33,711 nucleotides of DNA from a virus (IMGVR_UViG_3300044623_000215:1-33711); one strand, 5' to 3'. Counted from the stretch's first letter, positions 1-8,747 are shown. Made by a program: numbers and translations. The notes: a model not told the origin generated them from the letters alone.

Positions 1-1129
<1,129 letters not shown>

Positions 1130-1130
1130 G

Positions 1131-1280
1131 TTATTCCTTCTCCGTAGCCCAGATTAAAAATCCGCCAAGTGCGATGAAACTAACAGGAGGAAAAATTAAG
1201 AATAGGCCATATGATGCTAGGGCAACTCCAACTACTTCAGTCGTTAATGACCAGTCTATGTTTGGCTTCTTTGTTTTCAT
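1131..1280 (-). CDS. Small single-pass membrane protein
   Basis: A 49-residue ORF starting MKTKKPNIDWSLTTEVVGVA and ending IWATEKE. It has a short basic N-terminus, then a hydrophobic stretch of about 25 residues (VVGVALASYGLFLIF and PPVSFIALGGFLIW), so one or two membrane passes. The ATG at 1280 follows the large terminase stop closely, with an AAGGAGAAAC ribosome site. Its stop is one base before the ATG of the 116-residue protein. No family is recognised. A membrane peptide between terminase and fibre genes could be a second holin or an exclusion-type peptide, but nothing in the sequence decides this. Confidence 0.65.
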   Translation of the reverse strand: MKTKKPNIDWSLTTEVVGVALASYGLFLIFPPVSFIALGGFLIWATEKE

Positions 1281-1288
1281 GTTTCTCC

Positions 1289-2803
1289 TTATAGTGAATA
1301 GTATCTTGCTACAGGCTTTACTGGAACTGGCACTGTTGCACGATCATAAGAAAAGATTGCTGCTACGCAAGCGTCAATCTTCTTTTTGCTGTTTGCTTTT
1401 TGAATCATAAGTCCTCTTGATGAGGTCTTAGTCATAGAGTTTGCTACATGTCTATTTAATGCTTCGTGTCCAGAGTGTGTAAATGATCCATTCATGACTG
1501 CCTCATAAAATTTAGCAGTTGCAGGAACCATGCGTTCTGCAGTATTTGGATAAGACACTACTGGCATTCCTTCCTCATCAAACAACATAAATGTTCTTGA
1601 GTATCTTGCAGGATCAAAAACAATTTCTCTCATGCTATAGTCTGGATTTCTATAGGCATCAATAATTGTTTGTTCTACTTCTGCTACTGGAATCCACCAG
1701 TTTTGATCTGCATCATCTGGTCTTTCCCAAATTGCTAACACATCTAGGTGAGGTTTTTCTCCACCAAGGTACCAGGCAACTATAGCAGTTGAGTCTCCGT
1801 TAAAAGATCCATCAAACCCAAGTATAACATCTTCTTGTGGAATCTGCTCTCTGTTTTTCAAAGTTAATGCATCCCATGCGTCAGTAGGTATCCATGTCTG
1901 GGCACTGTCTGTCCATAGGTTAAGTCTTTTAGTTTTAAATTCAGCCTCTGGTGTCAATAGCGATGCAGACTTCATATCTTCCGCAGATAATATGTCGCCG
2001 TAAGAAGGATTTGCTAAACGCCAGTTATCTTCGTCCTTGTAATTGAGTTTTTCATCGCCCTGATACCACGCAAAAAAGAAGGAAGGATCTTCAACTTCTC
2101 CTTTTGCTAATTGTACGCCTCTTTGATACATCTGATAACACAGAGATTCTTTGCCTGATGAGTCATATTTCGTTCCAGCAGTGGTGATTGCCACAAGCAT
2201 TGGCTCTAAACGAGCACCCATAGACAGAGACATTGTGTCATACAACTCTCTATTTGGCTGTGAATGTAACTCGTCAAAGGCCACAAATGTGGAGTTTAAA
2301 CCTTCTTTTGTGAACGCTTCTGAGGAAAGGGCTCTGTATATTGTGCCTGTACCTGGATTATAAATAACATCTCTGAATGTTTGCAGTACCTCTGAGAGTT
2401 CTGGCTCTAGTTCAATCATTCGCTTTACCGTTTTAAAAATAATCTTAGCCTGATCTTTATCTGCAGCACAAGAATAAATCTGACCACCGTTTACGCCAAG
2501 CAATAACTGCTCTAGGACCAGAGTCGCTAAGAGTGCAGACTTGCCTGCTTTACGAGGAATCCCAATCAAAGCACGACGATGTTTTAGAAGGCCATTCTCA
2601 TCTTCTGCATATAAATTAATTAGCAGTTCTTTCTGCCAGGGACGCAGGACTAATTTATCTCCTACATTTCCTGCAATTGAATCCTCAGTAATACGACATA
2701 ATGTTTCAGCAAAATCTATAACATCATATCCACGACTATTAACTTTTTCAAGTGCGGAAATTGGAGAGAGGTATGTTGGAGGCCATGATTGTATTTTCTC
2801 CAT
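1289..2803 (-). CDS. terL: Large terminase subunit (ATPase and nuclease)
   Basis: 504 residues, a normal length for TerL. The packaging motor ATPase is at the N-terminus: Walker A-type GIPRKAGKS at about 81-89 and Walker B VAFDE at about 174-178. The C-terminal half carries the RNase H-fold nuclease, with acidic positions in ILGFDGSFNGDST, VFDPARYS and KKIDACVAAIFSYD. The protein translocates DNA into the prohead and cuts the concatemer, together with the small subunit and portal. The start (MEKIQSW) lies just after the stop of the S1-domain gene, so terS, the S1 gene and terL form one transcription unit fed by the promoter at 4194-4222. Confidence 0.95.
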   Translation of the reverse strand: MEKIQSWPPTYLSPISALEKVNSRGYDVIDFAETLCRITEDSIAGNVGDKLVLRPWQKELLINLYAEDENGLLKHRRALIGIPRKAGKSALLATLVLEQLLLGVNGGQIYSCAADKDQAKIIFKTVKRMIELEPELSEVLQTFRDVIYNPGTGTIYRALSSEAFTKEGLNSTFVAFDELHSQPNRELYDTMSLSMGARLEPMLVAITTAGTKYDSSGKESLCYQMYQRGVQLAKGEVEDPSFFFAWYQGDEKLNYKDEDNWRLANPSYGDILSAEDMKSASLLTPEAEFKTKRLNLWTDSAQTWIPTDAWDALTLKNREQIPQEDVILGFDGSFNGDSTAIVAWYLGGEKPHLDVLAIWERPDDADQNWWIPVAEVEQTIIDAYRNPDYSMREIVFDPARYSRTFMLFDEEGMPVVSYPNTAERMVPATAKFYEAVMNGSFTHSGHEALNRHVANSMTKTSSRGLMIQKANSKKKIDACVAAIFSYDRATVPVPVKPVARYYSL

Positions 2804-2805
2804 GC

Positions 2806-3606
2806 TTATCCCTTAAATGCTAACGAGAGCCTATCCTTGTCAAAATCAATATCTATGATTTCTACTTGTAAATCATGACCAATAGTAAATTGCTCAGGAG
2901 TCCATTTGCCCATTTTAGATTGATGGATTAAACCAGATACTAAGCCAAGAGAAACAAATACTCCAAAGTTAGTAATACCTGAAACCTTGCCAGTATGTAC
3001 TTGGCCTACTGCCAATTTACTAAACTGAATCTTCTTATCTTCCTTCTGATCAAACTCAACAAGTGCTTTTCGTGAGATGACGATATTGCCTTTTTCTCTA
3101 TCAAACTGAATAATCTTGGCATCTACAATTTGGCCAATATAGTTAGCCAAGTCCTCTGATTTATCAACATGGAATTGTGATGCTGGCAAAAATGCTCTTA
3201 GGCCAATATCAACTATCATGCCACCCTTGACAATTCTAGTGATTTCTCCAGAGACAATCTTATCATCTGAATTCCATATGGCCTCAACTGAGTTCCATAG
3301 AATCTCAACCTCTGCCTCTTTCATAGAGAGAACATATCCTTCGTCATCTAGGCCTATTACAGTAGCCTGTAGAACCTGGCCTATTGAGACGATATCTTCA
3401 ATATCAAATAGCCTCTTGGCAGATACTTCCTTCTTTGGAATATGGCCTTCGCTCTTACAGCCAATATCCAATAGGATTCCTTCACGATCAATTTGAACAA
3501 CTGTTCCTGTGACAATATCGCCAACAAAGTACTCCTTCATTGATTCGTCTATTGCTTTTAGGAAGTCTTCTAAACTGCCTATGTCGTTAATTGCTACTTG
3601 GTTCAT
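2806..3606 (-). CDS. Ribosomal protein S1-like protein, three S1 domains
   Basis: 266 residues with three S1 (OB-fold) RNA-binding domains at about 26-96, 114-181 and 198-266. The first reads VGDIVTGTVVQIDREGILLD, the second has VKGGMIVDIGLRAFLPAS, the third has ITNFGVFVSLGLVSGLIH. The leader GSLEDFLKAID resembles the N-terminus of actinobacterial RpsA, and the order and spacing match domains R1 to R3 of bacterial S1. Host S1 has four to six domains, so this is a shortened form keeping the ribosome-docking part and the first mRNA-binding domain. It overlaps the end of terS by 20 bases and abuts terL, so it is co-expressed with the packaging genes. Likely acquired from a host. It could direct ribosomes to phage mRNA or compete with host S1; both are inference. 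Confidence 0.9.
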   Translation of the reverse strand: MNQVAINDIGSLEDFLKAIDESMKEYFVGDIVTGTVVQIDREGILLDIGCKSEGHIPKKEVSAKRLFDIEDIVSIGQVLQATVIGLDDEGYVLSMKEAEVEILWNSVEAIWNSDDKIVSGEITRIVKGGMIVDIGLRAFLPASQFHVDKSEDLANYIGQIVDAKIIQFDREKGNIVISRKALVEFDQKEDKKIQFSKLAVGQVHTGKVSGITNFGVFVSLGLVSGLIHQSKMGKWTPEQFTIGHDLQVEIIDIDFDKDRLSLAFKG

Positions 3607-4105
3607 ATGTTGCCCCTTGGTTGTCTATGTCTTCTTCAAAAATTACTTTTGCACGATTCTGTCTTTTTTCTAACAATTTATCAATGGATGTTGCAACTCG
3701 TACTTCTGCAACTCCTAAACGAGATCTTGAAACTGGATCAAAGCCCAGTGAGGTCAATGCATCTGTGTATGCTCTGTTAATTGCTACATAAGCCTTAGCA
3801 TCAGCAGGCTCTGTTGAGACCATATATCTTTCTCTAGCAGCCTCATTAGCATCAGCCAAATGGGATGCATTTTTAATTGCCTCAATATCACTGACTGGAC
3901 TAAGCCAAGTTACAGCGATTCCCCAAGCACGATTCCATAAATCTAATCCAGATTGATTAAGATTTTCTGGTGGTGCTGGTATTTCTTTAGCCATAGGCAA
4001 ATGAGAAATCGTATTTAAATCAGGCAAAGGTCTTCCACCAGGGTTGCCCATTAGCCTTTTAATCTCATTAGGCTTAGGTGGCCTTCCCGCAATTGGTTGA
4101 GTCAT
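3587..4105 (-). CDS. terS: Small terminase subunit, P27 family
   Basis: 172 residues. The N-terminus AGRPPKPNEIKRLMGNPGGR is the hallmark of P27-type small terminases (Gly-Arg-Pro-Pro-Lys-Pro followed by a Gly-Asn-Pro-Gly element). The rest is helical and charged, as expected for the oligomerising core. It recognises the packaging site and recruits TerL. It is preceded by 200 bases without genes containing a sigma-70 type promoter (4194-4222), and upstream of that an HNH nuclease, an arrangement typical of cos-packaging phages. The ribosome site (AAGGA) is about 12 bases from ATG, a little long. The end overlaps the S1 gene. Confidence 0.9.
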   Translation of the reverse strand: MTQPIAGRPPKPNEIKRLMGNPGGRPLPDLNTISHLPMAKEIPAPPENLNQSGLDLWNRAWGIAVTWLSPVSDIEAIKNASHLADANEAARERYMVSTEPADAKAYVAINRAYTDALTSLGFDPVSRSRLGVAEVRVATSIDKLLEKRQNRAKVIFEEDIDNQGATYEPSSN

Positions 4106-4193
4106 TAGTTAGTTTTTTCCTTTTCTACGAATTCCTTTTTGCAACATCGTTGACAAAATTTGTCCAAATGTCCAAATCTGATAATATCGCTAT

Positions 4194-4222
4194 ATTATAC
4201 AGAAGAGGGCAGCCAGGGTAAA
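4194..4222 (-). promoter_or_regulatory. Promoter of the terminase operon
   Basis: On the minus strand a perfect TATAAT (4199-4194) lies 17 bases after TTTACC (4222-4217), which matches the -35 consensus at four of six positions. It lies about 90 bases upstream of the small terminase start and is the only good promoter seen before terS, the S1 gene and terL. Confidence 0.7.
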
Positions 4223-4231
4223 CAAAGATTA

Positions 4232-4250
4232 TTCACGCTCAAGTTTTGAC
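4232..4250. promoter_or_regulatory. Intergenic motif copy 1 (possible operator)
   Basis: TTCACGCTCAAGTTTTGAC on the plus strand. A copy with 17 of 19 matches is at 11147-11165. Here it lies about 10 bases upstream of the -35 box of the terminase promoter. Both copies are in gene-free spacers between modules, suggesting a shared regulatory or packaging signal. The function is unknown. Confidence 0.4.
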
Positions 4251-4255
4251 CCATA

Positions 4256-4283
4256 CCCAGGTTGTGCCAGGCAGGGGCAGGTG
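4256..4283. other. GC-rich patch, candidate packaging (cos) region
   Basis: A GC-rich stretch (around GTTGTGCCAGGCAGGGGCAG) with CCAGG repeated, inside otherwise AT-rich DNA between the HNH nuclease and small terminase genes. Cos sites of HNH-type phages usually lie exactly here. There is no direct evidence of cleavage, so this is a positional inference. Confidence 0.3.
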
Positions 4284-4308
4284 TTTTCCTTGTTTTATTT
4301 AGATTATT

Positions 4309-4599
4309 TTAACCTTTAGAACTGTTGCATTTTCTGCAAAGAACACTGATATTATCAAGTGTATTTAATCCACCATTTTTAATAGACAGTATATGGTCCC
4401 CAGTGAGGTCTTTTGTTGATCCGCATTTGCTGCAATAAGGTTGTAGTTGTCTTGCTAATCGTGACATTTTCTGCCACTCGTAATCATATTTATTATGTCT
4501 TCTTCTTGGGTTTCTTGCCTGCTGTAGTCTGGCACATTGATCGCATCTAGATTTTCTTGTTAGGATCCCACAGCCAGGGCACGGCCTATTAAACTTCAT
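4309..4599 (-). CDS. HNH endonuclease
   Basis: 96 residues. The N-terminus has a CPGC...CDQC zinc knuckle. The C-terminal half holds the HNH fold: CSKCGSTKDLTGDHILSIKN, then an Asn-rich turn (LDNISVLCRKCNSSKG). The DH pair, the central Asn and the two Cys-x-x-Cys zinc ligands are all present. HNH proteins of this size directly upstream of terS and terL act with terminase in cos cleavage in several phages, and the gene order here fits that role. A free-standing homing nuclease is the alternative. It is the last gene of the early operon; the 200-base spacer with the terminase promoter follows. Confidence 0.88.
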   Translation of the reverse strand: MKFNRPCPGCGILTRKSRCDQCARLQQARNPRRRHNKYDYEWQKMSRLARQLQPYCSKCGSTKDLTGDHILSIKNGGLNTLDNISVLCRKCNSSKG

Positions 4600-4635
4600 A
4601 ATATAAAACCTTTGTATTTATTTTAATTAATATAA

Positions 4636-4851
4636 TTAATCTAATTCATCAGGAATAGCAGAGCACTCATCACAGTCTATATCATTATCATAGTTATCAT
4701 ACTTGACTAGACTACCCAGGTGGTGGTCAAATAGGGTAAGGGCTGTGGCTGCTGCTCTATTTAATAATGTATCAATAGCATCAAATGATAATCTCTCATC
4801 TGTATCTAATTGAACATTGACTGGACCTACTGACATGGACATATTAAACAT
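4636..4851 (-). CDS. Hypothetical acidic protein
   Basis: 71 residues beginning MFNMSMSVGPVNVQLDTDER, with an acidic C-terminus (DNYDNDIDCDECSAIPDELD) containing one CDEC pair. No family recognised. The ATG at 4851 has an AAAGGA ribosome site 7-8 bases upstream. It has its own strong promoter at 4939-4967, so it may be expressed separately from the genes upstream, together with the HNH nuclease that follows. Confidence 0.65.
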   Translation of the reverse strand: MFNMSMSVGPVNVQLDTDERLSFDAIDTLLNRAAATALTLFDHHLGSLVKYDNYDNDIDCDECSAIPDELD

Positions 4852-4938
4852 ATATATTCCTTTGATTGTTATTACTACTAATAATGGACTCTATTGATTC
4901 CGTCCAGTTTTTGGGTAGGCTCTGCACTGTCGCTTCTT

Positions 4939-4967
4939 ATTATACAGTATGTTTCAAGATTAGTCAA
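4939..4967 (-). promoter_or_regulatory. Strong sigma-70-type promoter
   Basis: Minus strand TTGACT (4967-4962), 17-base spacer, TATAAT (4944-4939). The -35 box overlaps the last codons of the upstream HTH gene. It drives the 71-residue protein and the HNH nuclease, and perhaps reads on to the terminase genes. Confidence 0.75.
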
Positions 4968-5691
4968 TTAAACTTCTTGCTTTGGCAATAGCAGAGATAT
5001 CATAAAGACCATTCTTCATTGGCACATTATGTTGTCTAACTATCTTATTAAGTTCTACCTTAGACAGATTCATCCATAGACAAATAGCATCTATATCTAA
5101 CCAAAAGGTTCTATTAGGGTTAGCCATAGCCAAGGCTAGTAGTCTATATAATGTCCATGAAGTACGACACTTATGGCATCTTACTCCTGCTAATAGATTA
5201 TCTATATCTATAGCAATATGAGATCTGCATTCATCAGTAGGACATGGGATTCTTCTAGGCTTCTCTATGAAGTTCTTATTGATTGCCATTCCTTTATTAT
5301 GGAGTTCCTTTATTGATCCCGCAAACTCTTCCACCCAATCCTGTTGGACTGTCCATTCAAGATGAGCCAAGTGGAATGAGACTGTTGCAGCAACCTCTAG
5401 TTCTACTGTGGCTTCTCTCTTCAGTAAGGCTGGAGGAGTAAGGGATCTTGCTCTACGGATAAGGGCTTCATACTTATGCATGACCCCTAAGATTTCCTTA
5501 CCCATAGAATAATCTAATGCGTTCACATTAAATCCTATTGATCTCTCTGTGCTTGGTGCACCTGAGCCTGAACGACCTGGACTAACAAATGATGCAGCAC
5601 CTGACTGTAGTTCAGGTAACTCAGTAAGCATAGACTTAAGAGTAAGATACTGACTCCTAGTTAACTTACCTTCGCTCATATTGTTATCCAT
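4960..5691 (-). CDS. DNA-binding protein: zinc ribbon plus MerR-like HTH
   Basis: 243 residues. The N-terminal 60 residues are low in structure. A helical middle (about 60-140) follows, then a zinc-ribbon-like segment with cysteines at CPTDEC and CHKC (about 150-180) and a C-terminal winged-helix-like region (LDIDAICLWMNLSKVELNKI ending in GLYDISAIAKARSL) that resembles the DNA-binding end of excisionase/MerR-type proteins. This layout is seen in actinophage helix-turn-helix regulators. It may control early or late transcription. It overlaps nothing and is followed by a strong promoter. The DNA-binding call is reasonably firm; the target is unknown. Confidence 0.7.
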   Translation of the reverse strand: MDNNMSEGKLTRSQYLTLKSMLTELPELQSGAASFVSPGRSGSGAPSTERSIGFNVNALDYSMGKEILGVMHKYEALIRRARSLTPPALLKREATVELEVAATVSFHLAHLEWTVQQDWVEEFAGSIKELHNKGMAINKNFIEKPRRIPCPTDECRSHIAIDIDNLLAGVRCHKCRTSWTLYRLLALAMANPNRTFWLDIDAICLWMNLSKVELNKIVRQHNVPMKNGLYDISAIAKARSLID

Positions 5692-5693
5692 AC

Positions 5694-5957
5694 TTATCCC
5701 TTTGGCTTCTCTAACTGATTGAATAAGTCATCAACATTATTAACACCTTTAAACTCTTGCTTAACAACATGTTCTTCTACTGCCTCTGTAAACAACTCTT
5801 TGCGTTTATTTAGTTTGTCTACCTTTACTGATAAGAACATCAAGATTGCTGGTGCTATCCATCCTAATACATATGCAGCAAGTACCCATCTGAATAATCC
5901 TCTGCCTTTGGTAAATGCTATAACTCCTGCTACTGTCATCCATACAAGTTCCATCAT
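5694..5957 (-). CDS. Small membrane protein
   Basis: 87 residues. The first 45 contain two hydrophobic segments (MELVWMTVAGVIAF and FRWVLAAYVLGWIAPAILMF) separated by a short basic loop; the rest is a charged cytoplasm-like tail (KVDKLNKRKELFTEAVEEHV). The start ATG overlaps the stop of the 43-residue zinc-ribbon gene upstream, and the stop is just before the HTH gene, so it lies in the middle of one operon. No family recognised. Confidence 0.65.
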   Translation of the reverse strand: MMELVWMTVAGVIAFTKGRGLFRWVLAAYVLGWIAPAILMFLSVKVDKLNKRKELFTEAVEEHVVKQEFKGVNNVDDLFNQLEKPKG

Positions 5958-6085
5958 TTATCTTTCTCCCATTCTACTGTTTCTACCCAACCTATTTCTA
6001 GTTGAGTCTTACCACAAACGATACACTCTGTCTCGTCCTTTGATGCTGCTTTACAATCTTTACAGTAGTAAATCTTGTAGATCAT
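5954..6085 (-). CDS. 43-residue zinc-ribbon protein
   Basis: A short ORF beginning MIYKIYYCKDCKAASKDETE with a second CIVC pair, so CxxC-x9-CxxC, a minimal zinc ribbon. The C-terminus is acidic and Trp-containing (GWVETVEWEKDK). It starts in a four-base ATGA overlap with the upstream gene and ends in an overlap with the membrane protein downstream, which strongly supports that it is translated. The role is unknown; such mini-ribbons often bind nucleic acid or RNA polymerase. Confidence 0.65.
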   Translation of the reverse strand: MIYKIYYCKDCKAASKDETECIVCGKTQLEIGWVETVEWEKDK

Positions 6086-6408
6086 TCTTCAATGCCTTCT
6101 ATTTCCTTTAACTGCCGTTTTGATATTGGCCTGCCAAATGCTTGATAATGTATATAAGCATAGGCTTCATGCATCCTTTGTTGCTTCTCTTCTGCTGTTA
6201 GTTCCTTGATTGTGTACATATGCTTATCTCGTTTCCTATCAACTTCTTGTTCTGCCCTTTTGTTTGCCTGCCATTTGGTCATGTATGCTTTCTTACATAC
6301 TCTACATTCTGTGTGAAGTCTAGCCTTATTCTTTTGCTGAGGACCAAAGAACTCTTCAGTTAATGGCTTCTCAATCTTGCATTTAGAACAAACTCTAGAC
6401 TCTGGCAT
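6082..6408 (-). CDS. Zinc-binding hypothetical protein
   Basis: 108 residues from the ATG at 6408 (MPESRVCSKCKIEKPLTEEF). An earlier start at 6468 would overlap the upstream gene by about 56 bases and has no better ribosome site. The first 40 residues hold two CxxC pairs (CSKC and CRVC) in the arrangement found at the N-terminus of many small phage zinc proteins and endonuclease VII-like proteins. The rest is a highly charged helix. It resembles the 84-residue protein at 6652-6906 over the ribbon. The nuclease residues of endonuclease VII are not visible, so only zinc binding is claimed. Confidence 0.6.
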   Translation of the reverse strand: MPESRVCSKCKIEKPLTEEFFGPQQKNKARLHTECRVCKKAYMTKWQANKRAEQEVDRKRDKHMYTIKELTAEEKQQRMHEAYAYIHYQAFGRPISKRQLKEIEGIEE

Positions 6409-6412
6409 TAAA

Positions 6413-6655
6413 CTACTCTTCTTCTGGTAGTTCCGTACTAGACTGGCTGTACATAGTGTAGAAAGCATTTAGTCTGTTATGCATACGAAGCATATAGTCA
6501 AACTGCTCATCAGTTAGGTTAGGCCAGTCTGATCTACCTGTACCTGGAAGAATTCCAATACCTGTGTTTAGAAAGTTAAGAATCTTTTCTGCTTCATAAA
6601 GCATCACTCCACTTGGAAGTACTGTGCTTGGATTTGCTTGTTCTTGCTGTATCAT
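6413..6655 (-). CDS. Hypothetical protein
   Basis: 80 residues, starting MIQQEQANPSTVLPSGVM and ending in an acidic tail. Mainly helical, with an aromatic patch (LNAFYTMYSQSS). No cysteines and no recognised domain. The start overlaps the upstream stop by ATGA, so it is part of the same tightly coupled operon. Confidence 0.6.
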   Translation of the reverse strand: MIQQEQANPSTVLPSGVMLYEAEKILNFLNTGIGILPGTGRSDWPNLTDEQFDYMLRMHNRLNAFYTMYSQSSTELPEEE

Positions 6656-6906
6656 TTGTTTTCCTTCTTCTCTCGTCTGATTAGTTTATGATAGCAACAC
6701 TTGCATACTGTACGAGCATAGTGTGGCTTATCACATCCTGCTGTTGAACATTTCTTCTTATTGGTGTCCCATGTTTTCTTTACTGAGACATTGCGACATG
6801 TCTTGCAATAGTAATCATAGCCATCATCATTAGGACGATAAGCCTTCATCTTATAGAAGACGCTTATATCCTTTGTCTCTTTGCACTTAGAACATGTTTT
6901 TGTCAT
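6652..6906 (-). CDS. Zinc-ribbon protein
   Basis: 84 residues beginning MTKTCSKCKETKDISVFYKM, with CSKC and CKTC ligands, then a second cysteine-rich part (CSTAGCDKPHYART, CKCC, H). It may bind two zinc ions. The same N-terminal ribbon occurs in the protein at 6082-6408. It overlaps the HNH gene upstream by 20 bases, with AGGACGAGTCA as ribosome site. The function is unknown. Confidence 0.65.
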   Translation of the reverse strand: MTKTCSKCKETKDISVFYKMKAYRPNDDGYDYYCKTCRNVSVKKTWDTNKKKCSTAGCDKPHYARTVCKCCYHKLIRREKKENK

Positions 6907-7261
6907 TGACTCGTCCTAAGTTAAATCTATCAGTAACTACCTCAAGGTGTGAAGGATTTACACAAGCCTTGTTCTCACACTTGTGATGTAGTACTTTTCT
7001 GTTCTGTGTTGTATCTGTGCCAATTGGCAAGTTGTTAAAGCCATTTGCAAGGGCATAAGAAAATCTATGTGCTCTTACAGTATAGGTTCTAGTATTGGCC
7101 TTGAAGTAAATATTAAATACTCCATAGCCTTTATCTGATTTGGCTCCTGTCCAAACAATACAACCATCTGGTTGTTCTTCTAAATAAGACTTAAATCTCT
7201 TAACTATTATTTCATTGTTAACATATTTCTTTATATAAGAATCTGCTTGTCCCATAGTCAT
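6887..7261 (-). CDS. HNH endonuclease (HNH_3 type)
   Basis: 124 residues from ATG 7261, chosen because it overlaps the upstream stop (TAATG); a longer frame to 7330 would lie inside the upstream gene. Motifs: CIVWTGAKSDKGYG, then AHRFSYALANG, and the HNH core VLHHKCENKACVNPSHLEVV with HH, Asn and His plus Cys ligands. This is the standard small HNH nuclease seen as a free-standing homing enzyme in phages. It is distinct from the nuclease next to the terminase at 4309-4599, which makes a packaging role less likely for this copy. Confidence 0.85.
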   Translation of the reverse strand: MTMGQADSYIKKYVNNEIIVKRFKSYLEEQPDGCIVWTGAKSDKGYGVFNIYFKANTRTYTVRAHRFSYALANGFNNLPIGTDTTQNRKVLHHKCENKACVNPSHLEVVTDRFNLGRVNDKNMF

Positions 7262-7425
7262 TATGCATTCACCAACCCGTATTCCATCAGATATTCTCCA
7301 ACGGTTGTGATGCCCTTGTATTCGTTGCAATCTGCACAGAACTGTGTCTGGCTGTAATCAATCTTATCCGCAATGATGGTCTCACAGAAGACACAAATAA
7401 CTGCGTTCATATTTTCCATATTCAT
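7261..7425 (-). CDS. 54-residue zinc-ribbon protein
   Basis: The start MNMENMNAVICVFCETIIAD at 7425 is preceded by GGGAATAAA; the longer frame from 7458 lies close to the -10 box and lacks a ribosome site. Two pairs (CVFC and CADC) make a mini zinc ribbon. It is the first gene after the promoter at 7477-7505 and overlaps the HNH gene. The role is unknown. Confidence 0.6.
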   Translation of the reverse strand: MNMENMNAVICVFCETIIADKIDYSQTQFCADCNEYKGITTVGEYLMEYGLVNA

Positions 7426-7476
7426 TTTATTCCCATTTCTAGTAGTATTTAGGAGCATCTCTGCTGCTATATAATA

Positions 7477-7505
7477 AGTATATCATGGCATTATTACCAA
7501 TGCAA
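7477..7505 (-). promoter_or_regulatory. Candidate promoter
   Basis: Minus strand TTGCAT (7505-7500), 17 bases, TATACT (7482-7477). The -35 box is weak, the -10 good. It lies between the glycosyltransferase stop and the zinc-ribbon gene at 7425, the only spacer in this part of the operon. Confidence 0.5.
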
Positions 7506-7542
7506 CTAATATAGCCATATTTGGAATATCGTTACCAAATCG

Positions 7543-8598
7543 TTATAATTGGTACCAGCCCTTGTCAAACTGATTAAGCAGTCTTCTAAAATATCTGTCA
7601 TATTGATATCTAATCATATCACTAGAGTATTTTGCATATGCATCTGTGGCTATTGCTCTATGATCAAGGTGCTTTACTTTTTCCGTTGCCGTCACAAATT
7701 CAGCAAATGAGTTACAACGATAGCCATTAAATCCGTTCTTAACTGTCTCAGTAAAAATGCCTAGATCTGTGGTTATAACGGGTGTTCCAACAGCCAAGGC
7801 CTCTAGATGTGAGTTGCATCCTGGTTCAAGGTATAAGGTAGGGCTGAAGGCTCCTAATGCACCTCCTAGCAGTGCTGCTCTGTCTTCTGCTTTAACATTT
7901 CCAATGTAAGTTCCATAGGCTGGACGATAATCTCCAGTACCACCAAGAATTAATTCAACTCCAAGATGCTCACAGACCTGAGATGCTATGTCAATTCCTT
8001 TACGCTGTGTTAAACGACCTAAATAGACATAGTAATCTTTTTTGTCCAATTGCATAGAAAACATCTTAGGATCAAAGTAAGGATTAATAACAGTATCCAT
8101 AAAGTTAATGTCTACTGATGCAGCATTGCGATGTTGAGCATAGACTGCTGATCTCCATGTATTGCTTTCAAATACCTTGTAATTACTAAATACACCAGAG
8201 TACCCAATACCGTACTCCACTGAAATATTTTCAGGGAATGCATCTGATACTGGCTTCTGAGCAAGACCTCCAATAATACAGATAAAGTCTTTTGGTTGTA
8301 TGCGTTTCTTTATTTCTCTGATTGCATTGCTGTTAAAAGTTACCCAATGTGGAAGAGTATTATCAAAGGATGTTGATGTAAAATGATTATTGCCAACAGC
8401 CTCTGCTCTTTCTCCTTCAGAAATACAGGTAATCAATTCTGTAGGATTAGATGTTGTTTCTTCACCAGCATACAAAAATACCTCATGGCCAATGCTAGTC
8501 ATCATTCTAACAAAACCATGGGTTTTAGCCGTATACGCACAGGAGAAGTAATCTTCAGTTACTTGCGTATGAGGCAATGCCAAAACATGAAATCTCAC
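7543..8598 (-). CDS. Glycosyltransferase, GT-B fold, family 4-like
   Basis: 351 residues. The start is GTG at 8598, forming a GTGA overlap with the upstream stop; an upstream TTG would lie inside that gene. The C-terminal Rossmann half has YYVYLGRLTQRKGIDIASQV, GTGDYRP and the donor-binding LEALAVGTPVITTDLGIF, typical of GT4 retaining glycosyltransferases using nucleotide sugars. The N-terminal half is less conserved and would bind the acceptor. In this phage the acceptor could be a fibre protein or the host surface. It sits in the early operon, away from the sugar dehydrogenase at 13568-14836, although the two could work together. The family call is firm; donor and acceptor are unknown. Confidence 0.85.
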   Translation of the reverse strand: MRFHVLALPHTQVTEDYFSCAYTAKTHGFVRMMTSIGHEVFLYAGEETTSNPTELITCISEGERAEAVGNNHFTSTSFDNTLPHWVTFNSNAIREIKKRIQPKDFICIIGGLAQKPVSDAFPENISVEYGIGYSGVFSNYKVFESNTWRSAVYAQHRNAASVDINFMDTVINPYFDPKMFSMQLDKKDYYVYLGRLTQRKGIDIASQVCEHLGVELILGGTGDYRPAYGTYIGNVKAEDRAALLGGALGAFSPTLYLEPGCNSHLEALAVGTPVITTDLGIFTETVKNGFNGYRCNSFAEFVTATEKVKHLDHRAIATDAYAKYSSDMIRYQYDRYFRRLLNQFDKGWYQL

Positions 8599-8747
8599 TT
8601 GCAGCAACCATCCTCACAGTCACAACTGTCACTCATGCTGTCAATAAGAAAATCTAATTGCTCAAGTGCATTGATCAAAGAAATCTTGATACCAATAAGT
8701 TCTTCAATCTCGTATTGATTATTATCTTGGTTTGTTGTTAGTTCCAT
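8595..8747 (-). CDS. 50-residue protein with Cys-rich tail
   Basis: The ORF from ATG 8747 begins MELTTNQDNNQYEIEELIGI, has a short amphipathic helix, and ends with a striking cysteine-rich tail (DSCDCEDGCCK). It overlaps the upstream gene by 26 bases and the downstream glycosyltransferase by GTGA, so it is embedded in the operon. The tail could bind metal. No family is recognised. Confidence 0.55.
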   Translation of the reverse strand: MELTTNQDNNQYEIEELIGIKISLINALEQLDFLIDSMSDSCDCEDGCCK

